Source: Xanthobacteraceae bacterium (GTDB lineage Bacteria; Pseudomonadota; Alphaproteobacteria; Rhizobiales; Xanthobacteraceae). From it: a DNA stretch of 64,000 nucleotides. The stretch covers positions 25,166 to 89,165 of the forward strand of contig JAIESC010000219.1 of assembly GCA_019746355.1 (NCBI GenBank), in the 5' to 3' direction. The position numbers and the translations under genes were made by a program. Positions within the stretch are counted from its first letter, which is position 1. Every line of letters begins with the position of its first letter. Positions 17,365-26,418 of the stretch are shown piece after piece. Below the pieces are notes generated by a model that saw nothing but the letters and a program-made list of their open reading frames with translations, was not told the DNA's origin and did not search any database.

Positions 17365-18606
17365 TCAGCGGCGCGACAGCCGCGCCACGATCTCCACGTG
17401 CGCCGAATGGCGGAACTGATCGACCGGCGTCACCGCGGTGAGCCGGTAGCCGCCGTCCACGAGAATCCCCGCGTCGCGGGCAAACGTCGCCGGGTTGCAC
17501 GACACCGCGATCACGGCCGGCACGGCGCTCTTGGCGAGTTCGCGCGACTGCGCCTCCGCGCCCTGGCGGGGCGGATCGAACACCACGGCGTCGAACCGCT
17601 TGAGCTCCGGCCCGACCAGGGGCCGCCGGAACAGGTCGCGCGCCTCGGCCTCGACCGGCTTGAGTCCGGACGTGGCGGCCGCGGCAGCCTTGAGCGCTGC
17701 GACCGAAGCCTGGTCCGAATCGAATGCCGCGACGCGGGCGCGCTCGGCAAGCCGCAGGGCGAACGGGCCGAGCCCGCAGAACAGGTCGGCCACGACCTTC
17801 GCCTTGTCGATGTGGCTGGCAACGAGTTGCGCCAGCGTTGCTTCGCCCGCTGCGGTCGCCTGCAGGAACGAGCCCGGCGGCAGCGCGATCCGCGTCTTTC
17901 CCATCGTCACGGTCGGCACCGCCCGCTGCGCAATCAGCTCGCCGTGGCGGGTGAGCCGCGCCAGCCGCTGCGCGCCGGCAATCTGCGCCAGCGCGCTCAT
18001 CCGTGCCGCGCTAAGCGGCCCCGAGCCGCGCACGTCCATGTCGATGCCGGATTCCGACGCCGTGACCTGGATATCGAGCGGTTTGCGTTCCGGGGCCAGC
18101 GCTTCGGCCACCGCCCAGGCCGCCTTGATCGCGCCGTCGAGCGAGGGCGCGAGCACCGGACAGCGGTCGATGCCGACGATGTGATGCGCGCGCAGCGTCG
18201 CAAAGCCGACCTCGAGAACGTCGCGCGGGCCGCGCCGGGCATGAAACACCGCGCGGCGGCGGCCTTCGCCGTGGGCGTCGATCAGGTCGCCGACTGGGGC
18301 GTCGAGGCCGGCCTGCCGCAGCGCACCGGCAACGAGCTCGCGCTTCCATTCGCGGTAGCGCGCCTCGGTCCAGTGCTGGATCGCGCAGCCGCCGCAGACA
18401 CCGAAATGCGGGCAGATCGGCGCGATGCGCTCCGGGCTCGGCGTGTCGATCCGCAGAAGATGCCGGCGGTCCGGATGGCCGGGCACGCGCTCGGCCTCGA
18501 CGGTTTCGCCGGGCAGCGTATAGGGCACGAACACCGGCCCGCCGGGCGTGTCAGCGACGCCGTCGCCGCGGTGGGCGAGGCGGTCGATCGTGAGGCGTTC
18601 GGTCAT
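17365..18606 (-). CDS. Class I SAM-dependent RNA methyltransferase (RlmD/RumA-like, uracil-C5)
   Basis: A 413-residue member of the RNA m5U methyltransferase family. The N-terminal TRAM-like segment includes [11 protein letters not shown]. The iron-sulfur Cys cluster region reads [15 protein letters not shown], with another Cys at IDRCPVL. The methyltransferase core has [15 protein letters not shown] and [10 protein letters not shown], and the catalytic Cys is in [10 protein letters not shown]. The most likely target is 23S rRNA U1939 or U747, but tRNA-specific relatives share these motifs. Two tandem 53-bp repeats lie between it and the MATE gene. Confidence 0.88.
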   Translation of the reverse strand: MTERLTIDRLAHRGDGVADTPGGPVFVPYTLPGETVEAERVPGHPDRRHLLRIDTPSPERIAPICPHFGVCGGCAIQHWTEARYREWKRELVAGALRQAGLDAPVGDLIDAHGEGRRRAVFHARRGPRDVLEVGFATLRAHHIVGIDRCPVLAPSLDGAIKAAWAVAEALAPERKPLDIQVTASESGIDMDVRGSGPLSAARMSALAQIAGAQRLARLTRHGELIAQRAVPTVTMGKTRIALPPGSFLQATAAGEATLAQLVASHIDKAKVVADLFCGLGPFALRLAERARVAAFDSDQASVAALKAAAAATSGLKPVEAEARDLFRRPLVGPELKRFDAVVFDPPRQGAEAQSRELAKSAVPAVIAVSCNPATFARDAGILVDGGYRLTAVTPVDQFRHSAHVEIVARLSRR

Positions 18607-18620
18607 CGCGCTGTCTTAGG

Positions 18621-18726
18621 GCATGATCCCGAAAAGTGTGAAGCGGTTTTCGGAAAAGATCATGCCCAAACAGGCATGATCCCGAAAAGTGCGAAGCGGT
18701 TTTCGGAAAAGATCATGCCCAAACAG
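18621..18726. repeat. Two tandem copies of the 53-bp GCATGATCCCG repeat
   Basis: Copy 1 is 18621-18673 and copy 2 is 18674-18726, with no bases between them. They differ at one position (GTGTGAAG versus GTGCGAAG), and copy 1 equals the copy at 15968-16020. Each can fold into a long imperfect hairpin. They fill the space between the starting methyltransferase gene and the 3' end of the MATE gene, both on the minus strand. Confidence 0.85.
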
Positions 18727-18738
18727 GACAGCGCTTTT

Positions 18739-20160
18739 TCAGGCCGGGGTGGCGACGTCCGGAAGATAGCCGCGCTTGGTGAGCCGGTGGAAGCGCCGGA
18801 TCAGCAGCAGGGCATAGAACGCAAGCCCGATCGACAGCCCGATCCAGATGCCCGGTGCGCCATAACCCAGCGGAAAGCCGAGCGCGTAGCAGACGCTGAA
18901 GCCGATCACCCAGAAGCAGATCGCGGCATAGACCAGCGTCATGCGGGTGTCGTTCAGCCCGCGCAGCGCGCCGGCCGCCACCGTCTGCACGCCGTCGGCG
19001 ATGAAGAAGCTCGCACCGAGCAGCAGCAGCGTCGCCGCCAGCAGCAGCGTCGGGTCGGTCGGCGCGGTGCCGAAGCCCATGAACACCAGCGGGATGTGAT
19101 GGCGGAACAGCGCCGCAAGCAGCGTCATCAGCGCCATGAAGCCCGCGCCGAGCGCGATCGCCGTCATGCCGGCGCGCCGCGTGCCCTCGGTGTCGCGGCG
19201 GCCGACCGCGTGGCCGACGCGCACGGTCGCCGCCATCGACACGCCGAACGGCACCATGAACATGATCGACGCGGTGGTGATGGCGATCTGGTGCGCGGCG
19301 AGCGCCGCGGTGCCAATCCAGCCCATCAGCAGCGCTGCCGCCGCGAACACGCCGAACTCCAGCAGCATGGTCGCCGAGATTGGCGCGCCGATCGCGAGCA
19401 ACTGTCTGAACAGCGTCCAGTCGGGCACCCAGAAGCGGCCGAGCACGCGGTACTTCTTGAACGGCCGGCAGGCATAGCAGACCCACACGCCGGCGGCGCA
19501 CATGCCGAGGTTGACGATGGTGGTCGCAAGCCCCGCGCCGAACATCTCCAGCCGCGGCAGGCCGAACTCCCCGTAAATGAGCGCATAGGCCAGCACGCCG
19601 TTCGCCGGGATCGCCGCGAGCGTGATCCACAGTCCCGGCTCGGGCCGGTTGACCGACTGCATGAAGCCGCGTAGCGCGATGAACCACCACGCCGGCACGA
19701 GACACCAGGCGAGGCCTTTCAGGTATTCGGCTGCGAGCTTGGCCTCGACCGGGGTCTGGCCGAGCGCAAGCAGGATCCGTTCGCCCTCGAGCTGCGTCAG
19801 GCTCAAAGGAATCCCGAGCAGCGTCGCCGCCCAGAGGCCGACCCGCAGCGCCCGCCGCACCATGCGCGGCTGCCGCGCGCCGAACGCCTGCGCGGCGAGC
19901 GGCGAGACCGCGGACACGAGCCCCATGCCGACCACGAAGGCCCCGAACAGCACGGTGTGTGCGAGCGCCGACGCCGCCACGACCTCCTGGCCGAGCCGGC
20001 CGAGGAGGGCGAGGTCGCTCGTCATCATCGCGACCTGGCCGAGTTGGGTGAGTGCAATGGGGAGCGCGAGCCTGATCGTCTCGATCAGCTCATCGCGCCA
20101 GTCCGACCGGCTCGCAGGAGAAGGCGCCTCGCCTGCGAGGATTTGTCCCGGCATTGTCAT
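18739..20160 (-). CDS. MATE family efflux transporter (NorM-like)
   Basis: A 473-residue inner-membrane protein with about twelve hydrophobic helices in two homologous halves, as expected for MATE exporters driven by Na+ or H+. Typical segments are PIALTQLGQVAMMTSDLALLGRLG in helix 1 and AAHQIAITTASIMFMVPFGVSMAATVRVG in the start of the second half. The family exports cationic drugs and metabolites. The substrate is unknown. No regulator gene adjoins it. Confidence 0.9.
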   Translation of the reverse strand: MTMPGQILAGEAPSPASRSDWRDELIETIRLALPIALTQLGQVAMMTSDLALLGRLGQEVVAASALAHTVLFGAFVVGMGLVSAVSPLAAQAFGARQPRMVRRALRVGLWAATLLGIPLSLTQLEGERILLALGQTPVEAKLAAEYLKGLAWCLVPAWWFIALRGFMQSVNRPEPGLWITLAAIPANGVLAYALIYGEFGLPRLEMFGAGLATTIVNLGMCAAGVWVCYACRPFKKYRVLGRFWVPDWTLFRQLLAIGAPISATMLLEFGVFAAAALLMGWIGTAALAAHQIAITTASIMFMVPFGVSMAATVRVGHAVGRRDTEGTRRAGMTAIALGAGFMALMTLLAALFRHHIPLVFMGFGTAPTDPTLLLAATLLLLGASFFIADGVQTVAAGALRGLNDTRMTLVYAAICFWVIGFSVCYALGFPLGYGAPGIWIGLSIGLAFYALLLIRRFHRLTKRGYLPDVATPA

Positions 20161-20339
20161 GGGAGATATTTCGATTCACATCTCGCCTCGATACGGAGCG
20201 CGGTGGATTAAGTGTGGATCGTGGAGAAAATGAGAGGGCCGCGCGGCGATGTGGCGCGGGCTTGATTGAATTGTTCTGATATGGGGATCACCGGTTCTGA
20301 TGATTGCGCCGATGCTTGGCTGGCTGACCCAGCGCGCGG

Positions 20340-20774
20340 CTATTCGGTCCTCGATACGAGTCGTGCCGCACCGCTGCGAGCGAGCGCCACAAAGCGCTGC
20401 CGCACGATATTGAACAGGCGTGGTGGCGGCAGGCCGTAAGCGACCGTGCCTAGATCGCCGCCCGGCAGCGGGCGTAGATCAGTCCTGGCCAGATGAATCG
20501 TTGCATTCGCCAAGCACGATCCAGGAGCGCTCAGCGTCGAGACCGAGACGCTGTTTCGTCTGCGGCGGAATTTCGATTGAGCGCGCAGGGCATCCGGAGG
20601 GCTGTACGTGATCGGCAGCACCGTCACACGCTTGTCCCCTTCATCGTCCGTCAGGGCGAGGACGACGGCGCAGGGCCGATCCTTCACGCCCTCTTCGCGC
20701 CCCTCGCGGTGTTCGCGGAGCCAAAGATAGGAATAGCGGATGACCGGACCCGGCTCCGGCGCGGGCAGTGTCAC
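20340..20774 (-). CDS. PemK/MazF-like toxin of a type II TA pair, with an out-of-frame middle segment
   Basis: The 144-residue frame begins and ends like the PemK-like growth inhibitors paired with Phd antitoxins in alphaproteobacteria: PGPVIRYSYLWLREH, EGVKDRPCAVVLAL and VTVLPITYSPP, then DLRPLPGGDLGTVAYGLPPP and RLFNIVRQRFVALAR. The middle (about residues 66-93) is unlike the family. In another frame of the same strand, bases 20577-20497 encode a stretch containing EIPPQTKQRLGLD and RSWIVLGECND, which is what the family has here. Small indels have thus shifted the frame out and back. The toxin is probably inactive unless these are sequencing errors. The GTG start overlaps the antitoxin stop by four bases. 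Confidence 0.7.
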   Translation of the reverse strand: MTLPAPEPGPVIRYSYLWLREHREGREEGVKDRPCAVVLALTDDEGDKRVTVLPITYSPPDALRAQSKFRRRRNSVSVSTLSAPGSCLANATIHLARTDLRPLPGGDLGTVAYGLPPPRLFNIVRQRFVALARSGAARLVSRTE

Positions 20775-21037
20775 GGAGTCCAGTCTTTAAGTTCGGCGTC
20801 CAGATGCGTGTGCCGTTCGTCCATCCGCACGGCTTCAATGGCGTCGATCTTTTCAGCGGCGAGTTCCTCGGCGGCAAACACGCTGCGGTCGCGCCGCTTG
20901 AGACGCTGGAACTCATCGATCGACATCAGCACAAGCCTCTCACGGCCGTTTTTCGTGATGGTGACGGGCTCCGTCAGCGCCTTGTCCTGGTACAGGCCGA
21001 GATTGCGCTGAAATTCCGCAGAGGTGATGGAAGCCAT
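20771..21037 (-). CDS. Phd/YefM-family antitoxin
   Basis: An 88-residue antitoxin. The N-terminal half (MASITSAEFQRNLGLYQDKAL, EPVTITKNGRERLVLMSIDEF) is the Phd/YefM DNA-binding fold. The acidic C-terminal half (DAIEAVRMDERHTHLDAEL) should bind the toxin. It is translated ahead of the toxin with a four-base GTGA overlap, the usual order. A 22-bp near-perfect palindrome lies ten bases before its start and is its likely autoregulatory operator. Confidence 0.85.
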   Translation of the reverse strand: MASITSAEFQRNLGLYQDKALTEPVTITKNGRERLVLMSIDEFQRLKRRDRSVFAAEELAAEKIDAIEAVRMDERHTHLDAELKDWTP

Positions 21038-21046
21038 AAGTGACGT

Positions 21047-21068
21047 CCGGATAATCAGGATTATGCGG
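21047..21068 (-). promoter_or_regulatory. Probable operator of the Phd/PemK-like module
   Basis: The palindrome CCGGATAATC-AG-GATTATGCGG has one mismatched pair, with a perfect ATAATC/GATTAT core. It lies ten bases before the antitoxin ATG. Phd-type antitoxins repress their own operons by binding such dyads. Confidence 0.6.
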
Positions 21069-21174
21069 AATATACGGATCTAGGGGCACGTCGGCTATAC
21101 CGCTTTCGCGAACTATGGCCTGAAAAGAGAACAGGCCGTGCAAGCGGCCCGTATTCCTCCGTCTCATGAATGTT

Positions 21175-21235
21175 ATCGATCGATTACATTACTAATTGTC
21201 ATCGATCGTTGACATTGATAATATGTTATCGATCG
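21175..21235 (+). promoter_or_regulatory. Three evenly spaced ATCGATCG operator sites before hipB
   Basis: The 8-bp dyad ATCGATCG occurs at 21175, 21201 and 21228, spaced 26 and 27 bases, each with flanks of the form TTATCGATCGA or TCATCGATCGT. The last site ends 16 bases before the hipB start. HipB dimers bind repeated palindromes in front of hipBA in other bacteria, so these are probably the autoregulatory sites. The local DNA is also AT-rich, consistent with a promoter. Confidence 0.65.
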
Positions 21236-21251
21236 AAGACATGAGGCTTCC

Positions 21252-21536
21252 ATGCTGATCCGGACTCCATCCGACCTTGGCGCGGCCATCCGCGACCGGC
21301 GGCGGCATTTGAAGCTCGATCAGGCGACCCTTGCCAAACGTATCGGCGTCAGCCGCCAGTGGGTCATTGCCATCGAGCGGGGCCGGAGCCGCGCCGAGCT
21401 CGGGTTGGTGCTGCACGCACTCGACGCGCTCGGCATTGGTCTCAATGCCGAGGTCACGGAGCCGTCCAGGAGTGCAGGAAAAACGAAGGTCGATATCGAC
21501 GACATCGTGGCTTCGGCGCGGCAGTACAAGCGATGA
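21252..21536 (+). CDS. hipB: HipB-type antitoxin, XRE-family repressor
   Basis: A 94-residue helix-turn-helix protein (LGAAIRDRRRHLKLDQATLAKRIGVSRQWVIAIERGR), the DNA-binding antitoxin of a HipBA pair. A charged C-terminal tail follows (KTKVDIDDIVASARQYKR). Its stop overlaps the hipA start (ATGA), so translation is coupled. Three regular operator sites precede it. Known HipB proteins both neutralise HipA and repress the operon. Confidence 0.88.
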   Translation: MLIRTPSDLGAAIRDRRRHLKLDQATLAKRIGVSRQWVIAIERGRSRAELGLVLHALDALGIGLNAEVTEPSRSAGKTKVDIDDIVASARQYKR

Positions 21537-22822
21537 CCGACGAATTGATCGCCCTGCTCGGCGGCCAGGTCGCTGGTCGCGTCCGGCGCGACAAGCGGGG
21601 CAGGCTGTCGTTCGCCTACGACAAGGCATGGCGCGAAGCGCGCGATACCTACCCCTTGTCGCTCTCCATGCCCTTGGCAGCCGAGACGCACGGCTCGAAT
21701 GCGGTCGAAGCGTTCTTGTGGGGGCTGCTTCCCGACAACGAAATCGTCCTGCAACGATGGGGCAGGAGGTTCCAGGTCTCGCCGCGAAGCGCCTTTGCGC
21801 TGATCGCCCATGTCGGAGAGGACTGCGCCGGGGCTGTGCAATTCGTTCCGCCCGAGCGTCTCGAAGCGGTGCAGAAGGGTGGTCAGGGCGAGGTCGAATG
21901 GCTAGGCGAGAGCGACATCGCCGACCGGCTGCGCACCTTGCGGGAGGATCACGCTGCGTGGCGTCTGCAGCGCGACATAGGACAGTTCAGCCTGGCCGGT
22001 GCCCAGCCAAAAACCGCACTGCTGTGGCACAACGGCCGTTGGGGGATACCCTCGGGCCGAACGCCGACCTCCCACATCTTGAAGCCTCCGACCGGCGGCT
22101 TCGAGGGCCATGCCGAGAACGAGCACATCTGTCTTGCGCTGGCGCGTGCTGTCGGTTTGCCCGCCGCGTCCTCACAAGTGTTGCGCTTCAAGGACGAGAT
22201 CGCGATCGCGGTGGAACGCTATGATCGCGTCCGTTCCGGCAAAGAGATTCTGCGCGTCCATCAGGAGGACGCATGTCAGGCGCTCGCCGTCATGCCGACC
22301 GAAAAATATCAGAACGAAGGTGGACCGGGTGTCTCCGAGATCATCGATTTGCTGCGCACGCATTCCAGCGACCGCCAAGAAGATGTACGCAGCTTTGTTG
22401 GCGCGGTGGGCTTCAACTGGCTGATCGCCGGAACCGACGCCCACGCGAAAAATTACTCGATGTTGATCGCCGCGGGCAGGCGCGTCAGGCTTGCTCCGCT
22501 TTACGACCTGGCAAGCGTGCTTCCCTACGACGATATCGATCAGCACAAAGCCAAACTGGCGATGAAGGTCGGCGGTGAATATCAGTTGCCTCTGATCAGC
22601 CTGCGGCATTGGCAAAAGTTGGCGCGTGAAGTGAGGTTGAGCGCCGACGAGGTGACCGCCCAGCTTCGCGAGATGGCGACACAGCTTCCCGATGCCGTCA
22701 GCGACGCCCGCAATCGCGCAGCGGAGGAAGGCTTGGATCACGCGATCGTCAGTCGTCTTGCCAAGCGGTTGACCAAGCGTGCCGCCGACTGCTTGCGCCT
22801 GCTCACCGCGGCAAATGTCTAG
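21533..22822 (+). CDS. hipA: HipA-type serine/threonine kinase toxin
   Basis: A 429-residue HipA-fold kinase. The Gly-rich loop FSLAGAQPKTALL carries Ser153, matching the autophosphorylated Ser150 of E. coli HipA. The catalytic Asp302 is in GTDAHAKNYS, and the metal-binding APLYDLAS follows. In E. coli HipA phosphorylates glutamyl-tRNA synthetase and induces persistence; the target here could differ. All catalytic features are intact. ATG 21533 overlaps the hipB stop by four bases. A dispersed repeat begins directly after the stop codon. Confidence 0.9.
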   Translation: MTDELIALLGGQVAGRVRRDKRGRLSFAYDKAWREARDTYPLSLSMPLAAETHGSNAVEAFLWGLLPDNEIVLQRWGRRFQVSPRSAFALIAHVGEDCAGAVQFVPPERLEAVQKGGQGEVEWLGESDIADRLRTLREDHAAWRLQRDIGQFSLAGAQPKTALLWHNGRWGIPSGRTPTSHILKPPTGGFEGHAENEHICLALARAVGLPAASSQVLRFKDEIAIAVERYDRVRSGKEILRVHQEDACQALAVMPTEKYQNEGGPGVSEIIDLLRTHSSDRQEDVRSFVGAVGFNWLIAGTDAHAKNYSMLIAAGRRVRLAPLYDLASVLPYDDIDQHKAKLAMKVGGEYQLPLISLRHWQKLAREVRLSADEVTAQLREMATQLPDAVSDARNRAAEEGLDHAIVSRLAKRLTKRAADCLRLLTAANV

Positions 22823-22870
22823 CGCATGTCCCGGAAAAGTGGGCACCGGTTTTCCGCAAAGGACATGCGC
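22823..22870. repeat. Dispersed repeat, GCATGTCCCGGAAAAGTG type
   Basis: An imperfect palindrome with arms CGCATGTCC and GGACATGCG and inner CCGGAAAA / TTTTCCG. It is the uninterrupted version of the repeat at 17283-17348 and related in design to the 53-bp repeat. It starts right at the end of hipA. Confidence 0.75.
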
Positions 22871-22882
22871 AAAAGCAAGAAT

Positions 22883-22924
22883 CTAGAGCGTATCCCGGTT
22901 CAACTTAACCGGGATGCGCTCTAG
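22883..22924. repeat. 42-bp palindrome (CTAGAGCG type)
   Basis: The arms CTAGAGCGTATCCCGGTT and AACCGGGATGCGCTCTAG pair over 18 bp with one G-T-type mismatch around a six-base loop. No T-tract follows on either strand, so it is more likely a dispersed REP-like element than an intrinsic terminator, although it lies between the convergent hipA and dxs genes. Confidence 0.7.
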
Positions 22925-22975
22925 CCGCGCACCGTGCGACTGGCCGATTGATTTCGCGGGAATGGAGCGCCGCGC

Positions 22976-24901
22976 CTACGCGAGCCGCCCCGTCTCGATC
23001 TTAGCGGCGTCCTTGCCGAGCGCCTCGAACACCTTCTTGACGATGCCCTTCGCGTCGAGGCCGGCCCTGGCATACATCGCGTTGGGCGAGTCCTGATCGA
23101 TGAAGGTGTCGGGCAGCACCATCGAGCGGATCTTCACGCCGCGGTCGAGCGCGCCGTGCTCGGACAGCGTCTGGTACACCTGCGCGGCAAAGCCGCCGAT
23201 CGCGCCTTCCTCGATGGTGATCAGCACCTCGTGCTCGGCGGCAAGCCGCAGCACCAGGTCGGTGTCGAGCGGCTTGGCAAAGCGCGCGTCGGCCACGGTG
23301 GTCGAGAGGCCGAAGGCTGCCAGCTCCTCGGCGGCCTTGAGCGCTTCCGAAAGCCGGGTGCCGAGCGACAGGATCGCGACCTTGCTGCCTTCGCGGATGA
23401 TGCGGCCCTTGCCGATCTCGAGCGGCTTGCCTTCGGCCGGCATCTCGACGCCGACGCCTTCGCCGCGCGGATAACGCAGTGCCGAGGGGCAATCGTTGAG
23501 CGCGACCTGCGTCGCAACCATGTGGACGAGATCGGCCTCGTCGCCCGCCGCCATGATGACGAAGCCCGGCAGGCAGCCGAGATAGGCGAGGTCGAACGAG
23601 CCGGCATGGGTCGGGCCGTCGGCCCCGACCAGGCCGGCGCGGTCCATGGCAAAGCGCACCGGCAGCTTCTGGATCGCGACGTCGTGCACCACCTGGTCGT
23701 AGCCGCGCTGCAGGAAGGTCGAGTAGATCGCGCAGAACGGCTTGTAGCCTTCGGTCGCAAGCCCGGCGGCGAAGGTCACCGCGTGCTGCTCGGCGATGCC
23801 GACATCGAACGTGCGCTGCGGGAACACCTTCTCGAACAGGTCGATGCCGGTGCCCGACGGCATCGCCGCGGTGATGCCGATGATCTTGTCGTCCTTCTGC
23901 GCCTCCTTGATAAGGCTCTCGCCGAACACCTTCTGGTAGGCTGGCGCGTTGGACTTGGCCTTGGCCTGGACGCCGGTCGCGACGTCGAACTTGACCACGC
24001 CGTGATACTTGTCGGCGGACTTCTCCGCCGGCTCGTAGCCTTTGCCCTTTTGCGTGCGGCAGTGGACGATGATCGGGCCGGTCTTGCTGTCGCGCACGTT
24101 CTTCAGCACGGGCAGCAGCTGATCCATGTTGTGGCCGTCGATCGGGCCGACGTAGTAGAAGCCGAGCTCCTCGAACATCGTGCCGCCGGTGATCATGCCG
24201 CGGCTGAACTCCTCGGCGCGCAACGCGCCGATTTCCAGCGCCTTCGGGAGCTTGGTCGCGAGCTGCTTGCCGACCTCGCGCAGCGAGCGGTAGGTCTTGC
24301 CGGAGAACAGCCGCGCCAGATAGCCCGCCATCGCGCCGACCGGCGGCGCAATCGACATGTCGTTGTCGTTGAGGATGACGATCAGCCGCGATTCCATCGC
24401 GCCGGCATTGTTCATCGCCTCATAGGCCATGCCGGCGGTCATCGCGCCGTCGCCGATCACGGCGATCACGTTGTTGTTCTTGCCCGAAAGGTCGCGCGCC
24501 ACGGCCATGCCGAGCGAGGACGAGATCGAAGTGGACGAATGGGCCGCGCCAAACGGGTCGTATTCGCTCTCGGCGCGCTTGGTGAAACCGGACAGGCCGT
24601 TGCCCTGGCGCAGCGTGCGGATGCGGTCGCGGCGGCCGGTGAGGATCTTGTGCGGATAGGCCTGGTGGCCGACGTCCCAGACGAGGCGATCCTCCGGCGT
24701 GTTGAACACGTAGTGCAGCGCGACGGTCAGCTCGACGACGCCGAGGCCCGCGCCCAAGTGGCCGCCGGTGACGGCGACCGCATCGATCGTCTCGGTGCGC
24801 AATTCGTCGGCAACCTGACGGAGCTGGCTCTCGGGCAGCTTGCGCAAGTCGTCGGGCGTTTTAATCCGATCAAGAAGGGGCGTCTTGGACGGCTGGGACA
24901 C
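22976..24901 (-). CDS. dxs: 1-deoxy-D-xylulose-5-phosphate synthase
   Basis: Condenses pyruvate and glyceraldehyde 3-phosphate with thiamine diphosphate, the first step of the MEP isoprenoid pathway. It also feeds thiamine and B6 synthesis. The protein has 641 residues from GTG 24901, preceded by GGAG six bases upstream; TTG 24937 is possible but longer than usual. The ThDP motif is [18 protein letters not shown], the transketolase segment is [15 protein letters not shown], and [13 protein letters not shown] is characteristic. Downstream of xseB on the same strand, as in related genomes. Confidence 0.96.
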   Translation of the reverse strand: MSQPSKTPLLDRIKTPDDLRKLPESQLRQVADELRTETIDAVAVTGGHLGAGLGVVELTVALHYVFNTPEDRLVWDVGHQAYPHKILTGRRDRIRTLRQGNGLSGFTKRAESEYDPFGAAHSSTSISSSLGMAVARDLSGKNNNVIAVIGDGAMTAGMAYEAMNNAGAMESRLIVILNDNDMSIAPPVGAMAGYLARLFSGKTYRSLREVGKQLATKLPKALEIGALRAEEFSRGMITGGTMFEELGFYYVGPIDGHNMDQLLPVLKNVRDSKTGPIIVHCRTQKGKGYEPAEKSADKYHGVVKFDVATGVQAKAKSNAPAYQKVFGESLIKEAQKDDKIIGITAAMPSGTGIDLFEKVFPQRTFDVGIAEQHAVTFAAGLATEGYKPFCAIYSTFLQRGYDQVVHDVAIQKLPVRFAMDRAGLVGADGPTHAGSFDLAYLGCLPGFVIMAAGDEADLVHMVATQVALNDCPSALRYPRGEGVGVEMPAEGKPLEIGKGRIIREGSKVAILSLGTRLSEALKAAEELAAFGLSTTVADARFAKPLDTDLVLRLAAEHEVLITIEEGAIGGFAAQVYQTLSEHGALDRGVKIRSMVLPDTFIDQDSPNAMYARAGLDAKGIVKKVFEALGKDAAKIETGRLA

Positions 24902-25126
24902 CAAATGCTCCACAAACAAGCTTGATACGACGCTCAATCAGGCCACTTCCCGACCCTGCCGGGAGAACCTTTGCAAGGGGCTTAGAGTAGTGTGGAACCA
25001 CCCTGCATTCAACCAATCCTTTGGAATTGCATCGGTTCCGCCGTCCAATGGTCAATAAAAGCCCGGACCCGTGGCAGGCAGGGCACAAGTTTGGCGGTAT
25101 GGCAGTACGGTGACGCAAAGGCCGTC

Positions 25127-25378
25127 TTATTTGACGTCCAGCGGCTCGGTTCCGGCCGGCTTGCCCGATGAATCCAGGGTGATTTTCTCGACCCGGGCCT
25201 CGGCCTGGCGCAGGAGCTCCTCGCAGCGGCGCTTGAGCGCCTCGCCCCGCTCGTAGATCGCGACCGACTCCTCGAGCGGGACTTTGCCCTCCTCGAGCCG
25301 CTTGACGATGGTTTCCAGCTCCTCGATGGCCCGCTCGAACGTCAGTTTCTTGATGTCGGCGTTGTCGGTTTCAACCAT
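25127..25378 (-). CDS. xseB: Exodeoxyribonuclease VII small subunit
   Basis: An 83-residue helical protein with the family pattern LTFERAIEELETIVKRLEEGKVPLEESVAIYERG. XseB coats the large subunit XseA in the single-strand-specific exonuclease VII. Length and motif are standard. It lies between the HDAC-like gene and dxs, an order common in Hyphomicrobiales. xseA is not in the window. Confidence 0.93.
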   Translation of the reverse strand: MVETDNADIKKLTFERAIEELETIVKRLEEGKVPLEESVAIYERGEALKRRCEELLRQAEARVEKITLDSSGKPAGTEPLDVK

Positions 25379-25425
25379 GGTCGGTTCTTTCGGACGGGGG
25401 CGGTGGGGCAGGCGTTACCCTGTTT

Positions 25426-26355
25426 CTACCCCCGCAGCAACGCGGTCACGTGGGCGGCGGTGGATTGCGACAGGCCCTGCAGGTCGTAGCCGCCCTCTAG
25501 CACCGAGATCACGCGCCCCTGCGCGGTCTTGTCGGCAACCTCCATGATCTTGCGCGTGGCCCAGCCGAAATCCTCCTCGGTGAACTCCAGGTTGGCGAGT
25601 GGGTCGCGTGCGTGCGCGTCGAAGCCCGCGGAGATGATGACGAGCTCCGGTCCGAACGAGGCGAGGCGAGGGAGGATGCGGCTCTCCATCGCCTGCCTGA
25701 ACTCCCTGCCGCCGTCGCCGGCGCGCAGCGGCGCGTTGACGATGTTGTCATGGTCGCCGCGCTCGGACATCGCGCCGGTGCCGGGATAAAGCGGCATCTG
25801 GTGCGTCGAGCAGTACATCAGCGTCGGGTCGCTCCAGAAGATCTCCTGCGTGCCGTTGCCGTGATGCACGTCGAAGTCGACCACCGCGACGCGATGGAGC
25901 CCGTGCTTCTTCTGCGCGTGGCGCGCGGCGATCGCCGCCTGGTTGAAGATGCAGAAGCCCATCGGCCGCACCGTCTCGGCATGGTGCCCGGGCGGCCGGT
26001 GGCAGACGAAGGCGTTGTCGGCCTTCCTGGTGACAACCTCGTCGACCGCGAGCATTGCGCCGCCGACCGCGCGCAGCGCCGCCTCGAAGCTTCCCGGCGA
26101 CATCGAGGTGTCGGCGTCGAGCTGGACCATTCCCTCCTGGGGCGAGGCGTTCTTGATCGCCTCGACGTAGTCCATCGGATGGCAGAGCGCGACAGCCTCG
26201 AGCGGCGCGGCGTCCGGCTCGACGCGGATGAGATCCTGGTACTTCTCCTGCTCCAGAACGCCGGCGATCGCGCGCAGCCGGTCCGGCCGTTCGGGATGGC
26301 CCGGCCCGTTGCTGTGGTTGAGCGAGGCGGGATGCGAAATGAGGAGCGTGGTCAT
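25426..26355 (-). CDS. Histone deacetylase-family amidohydrolase
   Basis: A 309-residue class II HDAC-like enzyme (acetoin-utilisation / acetylpolyamine amidohydrolase group). The substrate-loop His pair is in RPPGHHAE. The zinc ligands are Asp and His of DFDVHHGNGTQ and Asp of AGFDAHARDPL, and the transition-state Tyr is in EGGYDL. Bacterial members remove acetyl or similar acyl groups from small amines or proteins. The true substrate here is unknown. It begins the block that runs into xseB and dxs. Confidence 0.9.
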   Translation of the reverse strand: MTTLLISHPASLNHSNGPGHPERPDRLRAIAGVLEQEKYQDLIRVEPDAAPLEAVALCHPMDYVEAIKNASPQEGMVQLDADTSMSPGSFEAALRAVGGAMLAVDEVVTRKADNAFVCHRPPGHHAETVRPMGFCIFNQAAIAARHAQKKHGLHRVAVVDFDVHHGNGTQEIFWSDPTLMYCSTHQMPLYPGTGAMSERGDHDNIVNAPLRAGDGGREFRQAMESRILPRLASFGPELVIISAGFDAHARDPLANLEFTEEDFGWATRKIMEVADKTAQGRVISVLEGGYDLQGLSQSTAAHVTALLRG

Positions 26356-26418
26356 GCGGCGATCCGTGGGAGGGGGAGTTTCAAGGTTTATGCTTTTGTC
26401 ACGGTCGAATAAAGGCGC

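Noticed and set aside
17320..19674. 784-codon open frame on the plus strand
   Set aside because: It lies antisense to the RlmD-like methyltransferase and MATE genes; its Arg/His/Asp-rich composition is that of a shadow frame in high-GC DNA, and the opposite strand has recognisable families.
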